A DNA stretch of 64,000 nt from UBA11865 sp963749825 (GCA_963749825.1 CAVVOI010000009.1:558001-622000); one strand, 5' to 3'; positions 25,732 through 35,456 are shown, counted from the first letter of the stretch. A program made the numbers and translations. The notes: generated from the letters alone by a model not told the origin.

Positions 25732-26226
25732 CTACTGCCACCATCGAATATCGACATCTTTAAAAGAAACCGTTTCCCCAATTGCGTTAATCGTCGTACG
25801 GTACAATAGCTTACCCTGACAAACAACGCCATCGCCTGCGCGAATAACGTTTGTGTGACGAACGATTTCCATAGTGGTTTCTGCCTGTTCCCCTTCAAGT
25901 GGGGTCTTGAAATTTTCATTACCGGTCTGATGCATCGTGTACTCAGCACCAGTGGTTTGTCCAATGCCATAGCCAACTGTATTAAAATGCCATTTGTGGT
26001 GTACCACAGGCCTATTTGCAGTAATTACATCAAACCACCAATGAAAAACTATATGGGTATCGTAGATGAAGTCGATTCTCTCGCCTGCCCCCGCACACGG
26101 AGGCGAATTTTCCCATGTATATCTATAGCTTACAGCTCCTTCCTGCCCTTCATTCGCCGTTGCAACTGTAACAGCCAACGACAATAAGATGGCGACTAAA
26201 AGTAAGACCAACAGGAATTGCTTCAT
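25732..26226 (-). CDS. Secreted protein, unknown
   Basis: 164 residues, ATG preceded by GGGAGG. Signal peptide MKQFLLVLLLVAILLSLAVT. The mature part is aromatic-rich (FHWWFDVITANRPVVHHKWH) with two Cys (SPPCAGAG and GVVCQGK) that could pair. It looks like a small beta-rich exported domain. It lies beside the repeat-sharing secreted proteins, but its own upstream region lacks the palindromic repeat. No family recognised. Confidence 0.7.
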   Translation of the reverse strand: MKQFLLVLLLVAILLSLAVTVATANEGQEGAVSYRYTWENSPPCAGAGERIDFIYDTHIVFHWWFDVITANRPVVHHKWHFNTVGYGIGQTTGAEYTMHQTGNENFKTPLEGEQAETTMEIVRHTNVIRAGDGVVCQGKLLYRTTINAIGETVSFKDVDIRWWQ

Positions 26227-26381
26227 GACTCTACCTCCCTAGAATATTTGGCATAGCTCCTCAAGAACACCCTGGCATGGTTGTCAATGCCCCAACCCAA
26301 CCTTGCCTTGAAAGCAGCATAGCACAGGTTGTCTGCGAAAGTATAGCAACTTTATGCGATTTTGTGCATAAGCGTGCGACT

Positions 26382-26558
26382 CTATGACTGAACGGGGCAT
26401 CTCTCCCCCAGCAAGCTATACATCAATCCATTATCCCCCACCCAAACCGTTTGCCCGCAATTCCTACACCCAGACTGATAGCCGCCGGCCGGATTATCAA
26501 CTGGTACAAATGGGCCTTGGTAATTGGGACAACCACGCCTAATAGAGATTATTTTTAC
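26382..26558 (-). other. Cys-rich zinc-ribbon-like reading frame without a start
   Basis: A 58-codon minus-strand frame just past the comM fragment: RRGCPNYQGPFVPVDNPAGG, then YQSGCRNCGQTVWVGDNG, ending GERCPVQS. The CxxC pair and the GQTVWV strand look like a zinc ribbon. There is no ATG, GTG or TTG at its expected beginning. It may be a remnant cut by the same event that truncated comM. Coding nature rests on composition only. Confidence 0.35.
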
Positions 26559-27241
26559 TGGTTCCGCGGCCGGTACTGCAAGGCCTTGGCCAGAAAAGCT
26601 GTTTGAATTTCCTCTTCGGCCGCCAGGTCGGCGATGGTCCGGGGGACTTTGAGGACGCGGTTAAAGGCGCGGGCCCTCAAACCTAGTTGGGCCATGGCGC
26701 TGCGCATCAGTTGCCGGCCGGTGTCGTCCACCTGGCAATACTCTCGTACTTCGCTGGAGCCCATGTCGTCATTACAGAACAGTTCCGTGCCTTCGAAACG
26801 CTCCATCTGACGCTGGCGGGCAGCTTCAACGCGCCGGCGTATTTCGCTGGAAGATTCGCCTCTGCGGTTGGAGGTCAATTTCTCGAACTCAACCCGCGGC
26901 ACGTCGATATGAATGTTGATTCTATCCATGAGCGGGCCGGAAATTCGTTTCTGGTAGCGTGTGACCATGGCATTGGAACAGCTGCAGGCGTGGGTAGGAT
27001 CGCCGTAATAGCCACAGGGGCATGGATTTTGGGCGGCAACCAGCATGAAGCTGGCCGGATAGGTGACGGTCCCCGTAGCGCGAGAGATGGATACTTCCCG
27101 CGGATTGTCTTCTAATGACTGGCGCAGCACTTCCAGCAATCGTTCTCCGAACTCGGGCAATTCGTCGAGGAAAAGCACGCCGTGATGGGCCAGCGAAATC
27201 TCGCCTGGCCGGGGCCAGGGCCGCCGCCCACCAGCCCGGCA
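26555..27241 (-). pseudogene. comM (yifB) C-terminal half, fused to a GT-C fragment
   Basis: About 225 residues nearly identical to the C-terminal half of the intact ComM: WPRPGEISLAH, GVLFLDELPEFGERLLEVLR, the zinc-like CPCGYYGDPTHACSC, and the ending EALQYRPRNQ-like (here KALQYRPRNQ). The N-terminal half with Walker A is absent. At 27222-27241 the match ends inside a GC-rich stretch (GCCGGGCTGGTGGGCGGCGG on the minus strand) and continues into a glycosyltransferase fragment. One base is lost at the joint (GGCGGCGCC in the intact copy, GGCGGCCC here), so the frames do not join. Confidence 0.88.
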
Positions 27242-27681
27242 ATCACGCCCGCTGCCCTCCCTGTGCCAAGCCACTCAGAAAACCAGGGCAGCATCCCATA
27301 TAAAACTGATCCGGTAATGATGATGGATAAAGCCCTCACATAGCCCGCTCTGGAGGTCAGCCCTAACGCTCTGTATATCAAACTGTCGATCAGCGGGGGG
27401 ACTGGCGGTAAATGCGCCGTCGGTCCTGTGGGGATTATATAAGTGTTCGCAAATTCCCCGGTCTTCATTAGTGAGATAGCAATCGCTCCAAGCTCACGGT
27501 CGTCGGTGGGCAACAGATACCTTCGGTTGACCTGGTTCACTTGGTTGATGCGTATCGCCAACGACAGCAGGAAAATCAGCGTGAAATATCGCCAGGGGGA
27601 ACCGGTAATCCAATCCAAAACGACTCGCAGGGAGCTCAAGACCCAAACTTCCCTAGACTTTTCCATGACCCCGCTCCCCAC
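27235..27681 (-). pseudogene. N-terminal fragment of a GT-C glycosyltransferase
   Basis: About 150 residues: first membrane helix (YFTLIFLLSLAIRI), a loop with PTDDRELGAIAISLMKTGEF and HLPPVPPLIDSLIYRALG. These are the DxE-like and H-P-P loop features of ArnT/PMT-like enzymes. Two further helices follow, then the reading passes into comM DNA at about 27240. The remaining two thirds of the enzyme is missing. It has a reasonable upstream region but no strong SD. Confidence 0.75.
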
Positions 27682-27871
27682 ACAAATTGAATTATACTTT
27701 TAGATCGTAAGCCTCGCCACGACAAGCAACCCCCTTCCCCGCCCGGGGCTTCGCCATCGCTGGAGCCGTCTGGTCCCGTAAAAACCAGCTTTTTTCTCTT
27801 TGGCGAAAACCTCTCTTAGTTTTTCCAACCTTGTGTCTCAGAGGTTTTGAACGGAATAGCGGGAGATTAAA

Positions 27872-30253
27872 TTATTCGTATGCCAACGCTTGACGGACGC
27901 TGACCTTAGTCGCTCGAAGAGCTGGCCATAAGCTGGCCAATGCCGAAAGAACTACGATAATCACTAACCATGAAAGCACTGCACTTATGGGGTAGCTAAA
28001 GTCGAGTGGAACTTCCAGCAACGAATACCCAATCAGGTTACTGAAGAGACGGGCTAATGGATAGCTGAAGGGCACAACCAATAACCAACTAATTATGCCC
28101 ACCAAGATGCCTTCGGATACGAAGATGCCAAGGACAGCCAGCGAACTGGCGCCAATGGCCCTAATAACACCAATCTCTCGTGCTCGCTCGACGACGTTGA
28201 TGGACATAGTGCTCATCAGACCGACGCTGCCCACTAATGCAGCCAGGATGGCCATAGCCAACATGAGATTTGTGATGATATCAAATTGTGCTTGGTTACT
28301 TTCTCGTACTTTGGCAGCACTTTCAAAATTAGAAGCTTCGATATGCTGATTGGCGTAGGTATCGCGCAAATCCTTGATAAGCGCTTCCTGACTCTCGGCG
28401 TCATTTTTTTTAGCCATTACCCAAACGCTACTGCCGCGATTGACGGTCCTGGTCGCCCGGCCCAAGGCGTCAAAAGGCACAAAATTCTCGCTCTGATTGT
28501 TGTTGACGTTGATGATCAAGCCCACGACTGTCCAATCTGATTCCTGCCCTTCTATGGTCAAGGTGACCTGGTCGCCTATATTAATTCCTTCGTCTGTGGC
28601 TATCTTGTTGTTGAGTAGTATTGCCTGCCCATCTTCAGGCAACAGGGCACGACCGCTAATGATTCTTGGCCTAAACATGACTGAATCGGCCGGCACTCCA
28701 CGGACAAAGACCTGACGTTCCTCTTCTTCATCCAAAGATAACTCTGCTGTTCGGAAACTCCATAACTCCGCTCGAACCACACTGGGAACTTGCTCTGTTA
28801 CCTCTATCAGACGCTCTTCGCGGTACAAGCGTTTGAATCCAACGGCCACGTCAAAGCCAAAGTCATCTAACAGCACCTCAAGTGTGTTGTTCAAGGAGGC
28901 CTGGAAACTGATGACCACGATAAACATCAGACCGCCGAGGACAAGTGTGATCAGGGTTAGTGCAATGCGAGCTTTACGCCGGAAAGTGTTGCGCAGACTA
29001 AGAGTCAGGGGACGGGGCAGGGCACGGATCTGTGCAAATAGCCGGTCGAGCGGGCTAGCCCCGAAACTAGCTCCAAGGCCATAGGTGCTGATAGCTTTGT
29101 GTACGGTGATACGCGCACCGCCGATTACCGGGATCAATGCCGCTAGCAGGGGCACGAACAAGCCGATGATAATCTGTATCAGGATCACACCTGGCATCAA
29201 GCGAAACGAACCTACTTCAATATTCAATAGATTGAGGAGCCATTCAGATAGCAGGTAGGCAGCAACAGCCCCTAGCGGAATGGCTATGAGCAAAGCAAGA
29301 AGCCCATAGATAGAGACCATCCCCAGATACACGCGAATCACATTCGCAGTTGTAGCACCGATGGTTTTCATGACACCTATTTGCCAAACCTGTTGAGCAA
29401 TGGTTGCGTTCATCACATTGACGATCAGGAATCCGCTCAATCCTAATAACAATAAGCCTAATATGGTTAGAATCAGCAAAATCGAATCTATCTGATCTTG
29501 CATCCAGTGAATTTCTGGATCATTGATCTCAACATAGCCGACGTCCACATCCATACGTTCCAGTCGATCCTGAATGTTCTTGCTGGCTTCCTTTGCCCCT
29601 TCATCACTGAATGTCTCCATAAGGAGATTGAGTCTGTTGTATCCTTCTTCCCGGTTGTTTAACCAGGACGCAGTTTCAAGGGTGGCGAAAAAAACCGCAT
29701 TGCCACCAAGTTGCGGTGGATAGATTTGAGTATGGCGAATGATGCCCTCGACTGGCAGATATCGTTCCTTATTGTCATAATCGACGATGATTGAGGTTCC
29801 CAAAGGGATGTCAAAATAGGCTGACGATAGTCTCTCCACGGCGAGCATCCGACTGGAGCGTGATTCTACCGGCCATTGACCGGCTAACAACTCCACGAGG
29901 TTCATGGACTGGTTTTCATAATCAGCACGGGCCAACATAAGCCCGTCTCGCCAATCCGTTTCACCGTCTAATTTCCAGCGGAAAGAGATCCCGTCTTCCC
30001 CTTCGGCATCGGCAACGCCTGGTTCATGCCTGATTTTATCTGCTATATCCTGGTCGAATCGATCGCTATAAAAAATGATATGTGGAAATTGGCTTGCCTG
30101 GTGGCTCTCCGTCATCTGCGTTTGCATCCCACTGGATAAACCAAAGACTACCCCTAAGGCAAATACGCCTACCGTCGTGGAAAGGATAACTAGGAAGGTG
30201 CGGACCTTGTTGCTCCACAGATCACGCCAGACTTTGCGCCAGATCATACTCAT
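27872..30253 (-). CDS. ABC transporter permease, MacB/FtsX type, double unit
   Basis: 793 residues with two consecutive units. Each has one leading helix, a periplasmic MacB_PCD-type domain and three FtsX-family helices. Unit 1 starts MSMIWRKVWRDLWSNKVRT and its membrane part begins near VWQIGVMKTIGATTANVIRV. Unit 2 ends with NVVERAREIGVIRAIGASSL and the closing LWPALRATKVSVRQALAYE. SD GGAGGAGA directly precedes ATG, and the start lies inside the end of the ATPase gene (about 30-base overlap), so the two are coupled. Probably exports a lipid, peptide or lipoprotein. The cargo is unknown. Confidence 0.9.
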   Translation of the reverse strand: MSMIWRKVWRDLWSNKVRTFLVILSTTVGVFALGVVFGLSSGMQTQMTESHQASQFPHIIFYSDRFDQDIADKIRHEPGVADAEGEDGISFRWKLDGETDWRDGLMLARADYENQSMNLVELLAGQWPVESRSSRMLAVERLSSAYFDIPLGTSIIVDYDNKERYLPVEGIIRHTQIYPPQLGGNAVFFATLETASWLNNREEGYNRLNLLMETFSDEGAKEASKNIQDRLERMDVDVGYVEINDPEIHWMQDQIDSILLILTILGLLLLGLSGFLIVNVMNATIAQQVWQIGVMKTIGATTANVIRVYLGMVSIYGLLALLIAIPLGAVAAYLLSEWLLNLLNIEVGSFRLMPGVILIQIIIGLFVPLLAALIPVIGGARITVHKAISTYGLGASFGASPLDRLFAQIRALPRPLTLSLRNTFRRKARIALTLITLVLGGLMFIVVISFQASLNNTLEVLLDDFGFDVAVGFKRLYREERLIEVTEQVPSVVRAELWSFRTAELSLDEEEERQVFVRGVPADSVMFRPRIISGRALLPEDGQAILLNNKIATDEGINIGDQVTLTIEGQESDWTVVGLIINVNNNQSENFVPFDALGRATRTVNRGSSVWVMAKKNDAESQEALIKDLRDTYANQHIEASNFESAAKVRESNQAQFDIITNLMLAMAILAALVGSVGLMSTMSINVVERAREIGVIRAIGASSLAVLGIFVSEGILVGIISWLLVVPFSYPLARLFSNLIGYSLLEVPLDFSYPISAVLSWLVIIVVLSALASLWPALRATKVSVRQALAYE

Positions 30254-30995
30254 GGCTCTCCTCCAAGGATCCCATCGCTAAATACTTACCATTACCATTG
30301 TTCACGTCGCGATCTAGGCAGCCATCTAACAAATGGAGGATACGATTGGTGCGTTCGCTCAAACTCTGATCGTGCGTCACAATCATTAACGTCTTGCCTT
30401 GAATGACGAACTCCTCAAATAGGGCAAAGACCTCGGCTGCGGTGGCCGTATCCAGGTTACCTGTGGGCTCGTCGGCAACAATTAATGGTGGATCGTTGGC
30501 TAATGCACGGGCGATGGCTGCCCGCTGTTGCTGCCCTCCACTGAGCTCGCTAGGTAACTTATCCGCCTGATCGGCGATGGCTACTAATTCCAGCAGATGA
30601 ATCGCCCGTTCTTTCCGCTGTCGCCTCCGGTACACCTTGCAGAAGTCCATCGGCAGCATCACATTTTCTAATACCGTTAACGTCGGCAGCAATTGGAAAA
30701 ACTGGAAGATGACGCCGACATAGCGGCCGCGCCAGCGAGCCAATTGGTTCTCGCTAAGTGAATGGATCGCCTGCCCACCGACGCGCACTTCTCCGCCAGT
30801 CGGTCTATCAATGCCTGTGATCATGTTCAATAAGGTAGATTTGCCCGAGCCGGAAGGTCCAACCACGCCGACCAACTCGCCAGGATACACCTGTAATGTA
30901 ATGTCCTTGAGGACGGTCAAGTCTCCAGCCCCAGTGTGGTAGGTCTTGACCACATCATATAAGCTAATCATAGCGCCGTTGCTGTTGGTTTCCAT
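30222..30995 (-). CDS. ABC transporter ATPase, MacB/LolD type
   Basis: 257 residues. Walker A GPSGSGKST, Q-loop IFQFFQLLPTLTVLENVMLP, signature LSGGQQQRAAIARAL, Walker B PLIVADEPTGNLD, and H-loop MIVTHDQSL. The family pairs with FtsX/MacB permeases, here the overlapping downstream gene. The start ATG follows GAGG at about nine bases. The C-terminal tail after the H-loop is short. Confidence 0.95.
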   Translation of the reverse strand: METNSNGAMISLYDVVKTYHTGAGDLTVLKDITLQVYPGELVGVVGPSGSGKSTLLNMITGIDRPTGGEVRVGGQAIHSLSENQLARWRGRYVGVIFQFFQLLPTLTVLENVMLPMDFCKVYRRRQRKERAIHLLELVAIADQADKLPSELSGGQQQRAAIARALANDPPLIVADEPTGNLDTATAAEVFALFEEFVIQGKTLMIVTHDQSLSERTNRILHLLDGCLDRDVNNGNGKYLAMGSLEESHEYDLAQSLA

Positions 30996-30999
30996 GGCT

Positions 31000-31416
31000 T
31001 AATTCCTCATCTGGACCCCAGGCTCTTGTAAAGCCACAACTCGATGGTCGATCTTTGATATTCCATTTTCTATACGTGAAATATTGCCTTTTGGGCTCTC
31101 AAAAGCCCCGTAGTGTCAATCTGTTTACAGTTACGAAATAACTTTGGGCTATCAAACCTAATAGGTCTCGTATCAGCTTAGAGCAATAACTCCCCAAATG
31201 CATCGTGCAAATGGGGAGTTTTAGCATTGGCCACGTGGCTGATTTGGTGAATACTACAAAGAAACCTGCAACCTCTCGTGACGGTAACTCAACACTAAAC
31301 TGAGGCTGTTTAACATCATCTTTCAATCAGAGCTAACAGCTCTTTCGAAGGCCACCCCCGCTGCGGCGCGGTCTTCTCGATGGCTGTGGACGGTGTCCCC
31401 ACCGCGCCACACTTGC
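31000..31416. other. Gene-free stretch with one hairpin
   Basis: About 420 bases between the ABC operon and comM. A 75-codon minus-strand frame (31099-31326) has no SD and spans the hairpin at 31188, so I do not call it. It likely carries the ABC operon promoter. Confidence 0.4.
31188..31222. terminator. Hairpin, possible bidirectional terminator
   Basis: Stem AACTCCCCA/TGGGGAGTT with a 15-base loop, followed by TTAG on the plus strand and ATTGCTC on the minus strand. The T-runs are short. Downstream of comM on the minus strand it would end that transcript. Confidence 0.45.
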
Positions 31417-32946
31417 TTATTGATTCCTCGGCCGGTACTGTAAGGCCTCAGCCAGGAAAGCCGTTTGAATTTCCTCTTCGGCCGCTAGATCGGCGATGGT
31501 GCGGGCGACTTTGAGGACGCGGTGAAAGGCGCGGGCGCTTAAGCCTAATTGAGCCATGGCGCTGCGCATCAACTGCCGTCCGGTGTCGTCCACCTGGCAA
31601 TACTCTCGTACTTCGCTGGAGCCCATGTCGGCATTACAGAACAGTTCCGTGCCTTCGAAGCGCGCCAACTGCCGCTGGCGGGCAGCTTCAACGCGCTGGC
31701 GTATTTCGCTGGAAGGTTCTCCTCTGCGGTTGGAGGTCAATTTCTCGAATTCAACCCGCGGCACGTCGACATGAATGTCGATTCTATCCATGAGCGGGCC
31801 GGAAATTCGTTTCTGGTAGCGTGTGACCATGGCATTGGAACAGCTACAGGCGTGGGTAGGATCGCCGTAATAGCCACATGGGCATGGATTTTGGGCGGCG
31901 ACGAGCATGAAACTAGCCGGATAGGTGACCGTCCCTGTAGCGCGGGAAATGGAGACTTCCCGGGGATTGCCCTCCAATGGCTGGCGTAGCACCTCCAATA
32001 GTCGTTCCCCAAACTCGGGCAATTCGTCGAGGAACAGTACGCCTCGATGGGCTAGCGATATCTCGCCCGGCCGGGGCCAGGCGCCGCCGCCCACTAGCCC
32101 GGCGTAGCTGATGGTATGGTGGGGAGAGCGGAAAGGGCGGTGCCTGATGAGAGGCGTATCGGCCGGCAGTAGTTCGGCGACGCTATAGATCTTGGTTACT
32201 TCCAAGGCTTCGTCGATGGACATCCTGGGCAGGATGCCGGGTAGGGACTTGGTGATGAGCGTTTTGCCGGCGCCTGGCGGGCCAGAGAGCAGCGCGTTGT
32301 GGCCACCCGCAGCCGAGACTTCCATGGCTCGTTTGACATGTTCCTGGCCCATAATGTCGGCGAAATCGGCCGCGTATTGTAGGTCGAGATCAAAGGCTTC
32401 ATCCAGGTCTATGGTCAACGGTTCGAGTTCTTTCATGCCGGTCAAATGGCCAACCATCTCCGCCAATGTAGAAACGGGCAATACTTCAATATCGGGCATC
32501 AGGGCAGCTTCGCCGGCATTCACGGCCGGGACTGCTACTCGCTGGTAGCCTTCTTGCCGGGCCATTGCCGCCATGGGCAAGATGCCCTTGGTGTGCCTGA
32601 CCGCGCCATCTAGCGAAAGCTCGCCGACGACCAGGGTGCCTTCCAGTTTATCAGGCCAAAGTTGGCTCGAAGCAGCCAAAATGCCTAGGGCGATGGGTAA
32701 ATCATAGGCCGGTCCTTCTTTGCGTAGATCGGCCGGGGCCAGATTGACGGTGATGCGTTTGTTGACCGGAAATGTGAGATCGCTATTGCGGATGGCGGCA
32801 AACACCCGATCGCGGCTCTCGCGCACACTGGCGTCGGGCAAGCCAACCAGCGTGAAAAAGGGTTGGCCGCTGGTTATGTCAACTTCAACCTCCACGAGTT
32901 GCGCTTCCAGGCCAACGATGGCGCAACTCATCACCTTAGCCAGCAT
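31417..32946 (-). CDS. comM: ComM/YifB Mg-chelatase-like AAA+ ATPase
   Basis: 509 residues, full length. In naturally competent bacteria ComM is a hexameric branch-migration helicase that extends recombination of incoming DNA. Features: N-terminal ChlI-like domain (residues 1-190), Walker A GPPGAGKT (about 221-228), Walker B LFLDELPEF, sensor region VAAQNPCPCGYYGD with a four-Cys insertion (CPCG...CSC), arginine-finger region RISGPLMDRIDIHV, and the C-terminal lid. SD AAAGGAG. Three decayed fragments of the same gene lie upstream at 12633, 17529 and 26555. Confidence 0.96.
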   Translation of the reverse strand: MLAKVMSCAIVGLEAQLVEVEVDITSGQPFFTLVGLPDASVRESRDRVFAAIRNSDLTFPVNKRITVNLAPADLRKEGPAYDLPIALGILAASSQLWPDKLEGTLVVGELSLDGAVRHTKGILPMAAMARQEGYQRVAVPAVNAGEAALMPDIEVLPVSTLAEMVGHLTGMKELEPLTIDLDEAFDLDLQYAADFADIMGQEHVKRAMEVSAAGGHNALLSGPPGAGKTLITKSLPGILPRMSIDEALEVTKIYSVAELLPADTPLIRHRPFRSPHHTISYAGLVGGGAWPRPGEISLAHRGVLFLDELPEFGERLLEVLRQPLEGNPREVSISRATGTVTYPASFMLVAAQNPCPCGYYGDPTHACSCSNAMVTRYQKRISGPLMDRIDIHVDVPRVEFEKLTSNRRGEPSSEIRQRVEAARQRQLARFEGTELFCNADMGSSEVREYCQVDDTGRQLMRSAMAQLGLSARAFHRVLKVARTIADLAAEEEIQTAFLAEALQYRPRNQ

Positions 32947-33107
32947 CGTGGGCTCCTTTCGGTCAATTGGACGAAATGATTACTTAAACCGGCACTTGTA
33001 ATATGCTGACTACATTATAGCAGGAGGGACAAGGGAAAAGGAAATTGGTCGGCAAATCGAGTTGGTTTTCCGAAGGTCTATTGGCAAAGAGTCAGCCAAG
33101 TCTGCCT

Positions 33108-34259
33108 TTACGAACGGCGAAACCACCGCTTAATACGATCGTCCTCGAAACTTTTTTTGCCCTCACGCGATTCGGCCGAGGGTTGTACTAGCGCAACCCG
33201 AGGATTATCCTGGCCCAGGTAGTTGGCGCTGATTTCAGCTACGTTGCCATCGCCGAATTCCAGGTAACAAGTGCCGTTTGCTTCGAAGGTTGAGCGCCGG
33301 TCGATTGTGGTGATTTTATAGACGATATCCGCCACCACGACCTTGGCCGCATCTTCGGCAAAGGCGCCGGCTTTTGGCACAGCCAGCTCGCCAACCGGTA
33401 TATGGGTAACGTCGCCTATGGCGTAAACGTTCTCGAATTCTGTAGCCAGGTTGTTTTTATTTACCCGCACCCAACCCTCTTTACCCAGGACCGAATCTCG
33501 AATAACCTGCGGTGGCCTGTGGATGGGTACGCCGATAAAAAGATCATAGGCCATCGGATCCTGGCCCGAAATCACGGCCTGCTTCTTGGCCGGATCGATG
33601 GCGGTTACTTTGTGTTTCGTCAGGAGTTCTATATCGCGTTCGGCAAATCGTTGTTTGACTTCCTCGGCCGCGCCAGGCGCCACCGGCAGGGGAACCGGGG
33701 CCGGAATCAACATCTTGATGGTTATTCTGTCGCGAATACCCTTGTCCCGGTAAAAATCGTGCAGCTGAAAAGCCGCCTCGTAAGGGGCAGGCGGGCATTT
33801 ATATGGTTTGCCGAAGATACTGAGTAGTATCGTGCCTGAGGAAAAGTTGTCCAGAATCGGATAGAGCCTGGCGGCTCCCGGTAAGGAGTAGAATTCATAG
33901 CCTCCCTCAACAAAACCCGGCGTAGCTTCCGGGGCCAGATCGGCGCCGAGAGCGACGATCAAGTAGTCGTAGGTAAAGGTTGTGCCCCGGGTCTTGACCT
34001 TTCTTGATACTGGATCGATTTGTTCGATGACATCCTGCACAAAGTTAATCCGGCCGTGGGCGAGATCTGTGTAGTAAGACTTAACCTGATCGGCCGTGCT
34101 CTTGCCAAACATGACCTCAAACTTCTTGAAGCCGATGATAAAATGATCGTTCTTATCGATCAGGGTGATTTGGCAAGTTTCGTCTAGCTGCTCACTCAGA
34201 CTGACGGAGGCCTCGAGGCCACCAAATCCGGCGCCCAAGATCAATATCTCTTTGCCCAT
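33108..34259 (-). CDS. FAD-dependent oxidoreductase, sulfide:quinone reductase-like
   Basis: 383 residues. N-terminal dinucleotide fold ILILGAGFGGLEA, second FAD signature NVYAIGDVTHIPVG, and the SQR/FCSD-type KCPPAPYEAA around Cys 155. The family passes electrons from sulfide or similar donors to quinone. Classical SQR has three redox Cys; only this one and one in the C-terminal part (NGTCYLEFGDG) are evident, so the substrate is uncertain. SD AAGGAG before ATG. Peripheral membrane enzyme, and no electron-transport genes lie nearby. Confidence 0.85.
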   Translation of the reverse strand: MGKEILILGAGFGGLEASVSLSEQLDETCQITLIDKNDHFIIGFKKFEVMFGKSTADQVKSYYTDLAHGRINFVQDVIEQIDPVSRKVKTRGTTFTYDYLIVALGADLAPEATPGFVEGGYEFYSLPGAARLYPILDNFSSGTILLSIFGKPYKCPPAPYEAAFQLHDFYRDKGIRDRITIKMLIPAPVPLPVAPGAAEEVKQRFAERDIELLTKHKVTAIDPAKKQAVISGQDPMAYDLFIGVPIHRPPQVIRDSVLGKEGWVRVNKNNLATEFENVYAIGDVTHIPVGELAVPKAGAFAEDAAKVVVADIVYKITTIDRRSTFEANGTCYLEFGDGNVAEISANYLGQDNPRVALVQPSAESREGKKSFEDDRIKRWFRRS

Positions 34260-34820
34260 GTGGTTAACTCCTTGGTTGTATAGTCCTTCTTCGCCTATGC
34301 CCGAAGAGTGAGGTGGAAAACGAATGCCGGAATAGCGACGTTAGCAAGTGTTAGGAGGATATCCCATCTTCGAACCACCGTCGATAACTTCAACGCTGGC
34401 TAAGCGCTTCGGCGTTAAGGATACAAGCTACACTCTCGTTATGGAGCCGTTGGGAGAGATCACTGCACAAGCATCCTAACGAGAGCGATTGTGATTAAAC
34501 CGCCATTAATTCTGCGGCAATGATATTTGTCAGTGACAGTTTACTTCTGGGCAATTGAGCTCGACGGTTTACTCATCATTCCAATATGATTTGCGCAATT
34601 GCACCTGTAGCTTGGTTAATATACTTCTTGAAAAAAATGTGATAGGCTATTGTGTATAGAGTTTCATAAAACATCTCTCGACGGTGTTCGAAGACGAACG
34701 AGTATGCAACCCGGAGAGCCAGGAGCCAATCTCGATATGATGAGCCAAGGGGAGTTCCCAGAACGATAATCCCTTTCCTGCCTGGTTGCGCGCCAAAACA
34801 ATATAAAAGGAGCGTAATAA
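34260..34820. other. Gene-free stretch with possible structured RNA
   Basis: About 560 bases. Between 34432 and 34485 the arms CTCTCGTTA and TAACGAGAG can pair around a 36-base interior that extends the stem by GGA/TCC. Function unknown. A 13-mer TGCGCAATTGCAC at 34592 also occurs at 10640. The promoter of the secreted protein at 34821 should lie near the end. Confidence 0.35.
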
Positions 34821-35381
34821 ATGGACGAACGACGCAAGTTGGGAAAATGGCTGGCGGTTGTTGGCTTGCTTGGCCTGGCAATTGTAGTCCTTGTCATGGT
34901 TTTGCCGGCCGCGGCCTTAGGCGAAAAAGACTTCATTGGCGGTCTCGTTTACATTGACACTAACCTTAACGGGAAATGGGATGTGGGCGAGCCTGGATAT
35001 GGTGGCTATGAAGGGGCCATCAAGGAAGTTGACGGCTGGGTGAATAGGTATATCGGGACGACCGTTACCTTCACGGGAATAGGTAGCGGTCCTAAGGATC
35101 CATTGGTATTGGAGAGCGCGCCGTACCGCGAGCCGGAAAAACATGAAAAAGAAGGCCTTACTTGCACCCCTCAAGACTTTAAGCAAGCGCTGGATGAAAA
35201 TCGCGAAGCAGTAAGACCCTGCGAAGGGACTTTTGGGATGATTTCATATGCCGACGATGTTACCTGGGAGGTCTCCATCGAAGTACCGGAGGGTTATGAA
35301 CTGACCTCGGATCCCGTTCTTCGCTTCATGACAGGAGAATCTGTCCCGTTCTGCGACTTTGGCATAACGCCGGTTGAGTAA
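34821..35381 (+). CDS. Secreted protein with SdrD-B-like segment
   Basis: 186 residues, ATG with SD AAAGGAG. Signal peptide WLAVVGLLGLAIVVLVMVLP ending AAALG. Directly after cleavage comes GGLVYIDTNLNGKWDVGEPG, the calcium-loop opening of SdrD/Cna-B-like domains (VFxDxNxNGxxDxGE). The rest has three Cys (LTCTPQ, RPCEGT, FCDFGI) and a VSIEVPEGYELTSDP strand typical of such domains. A strong terminator follows, so it is a single-gene transcript. Probably extracellular; role unknown. Confidence 0.75.
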   Translation: MDERRKLGKWLAVVGLLGLAIVVLVMVLPAAALGEKDFIGGLVYIDTNLNGKWDVGEPGYGGYEGAIKEVDGWVNRYIGTTVTFTGIGSGPKDPLVLESAPYREPEKHEKEGLTCTPQDFKQALDENREAVRPCEGTFGMISYADDVTWEVSIEVPEGYELTSDPVLRFMTGESVPFCDFGITPVE

Positions 35382-35456
35382 GTAGCTGCGAAGGATTACG
35401 AATTAACAGTAACGATTTTGGGCGTTCGTTAGATCACGCCAGTCGAGAGTGTGTGG

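Noticed and set aside
31099..31326. 75-codon minus-strand frame downstream of the ABC operon
   Set aside because: Runs through the AACTCCCCA/TGGGGAGTT hairpin and lacks an SD.
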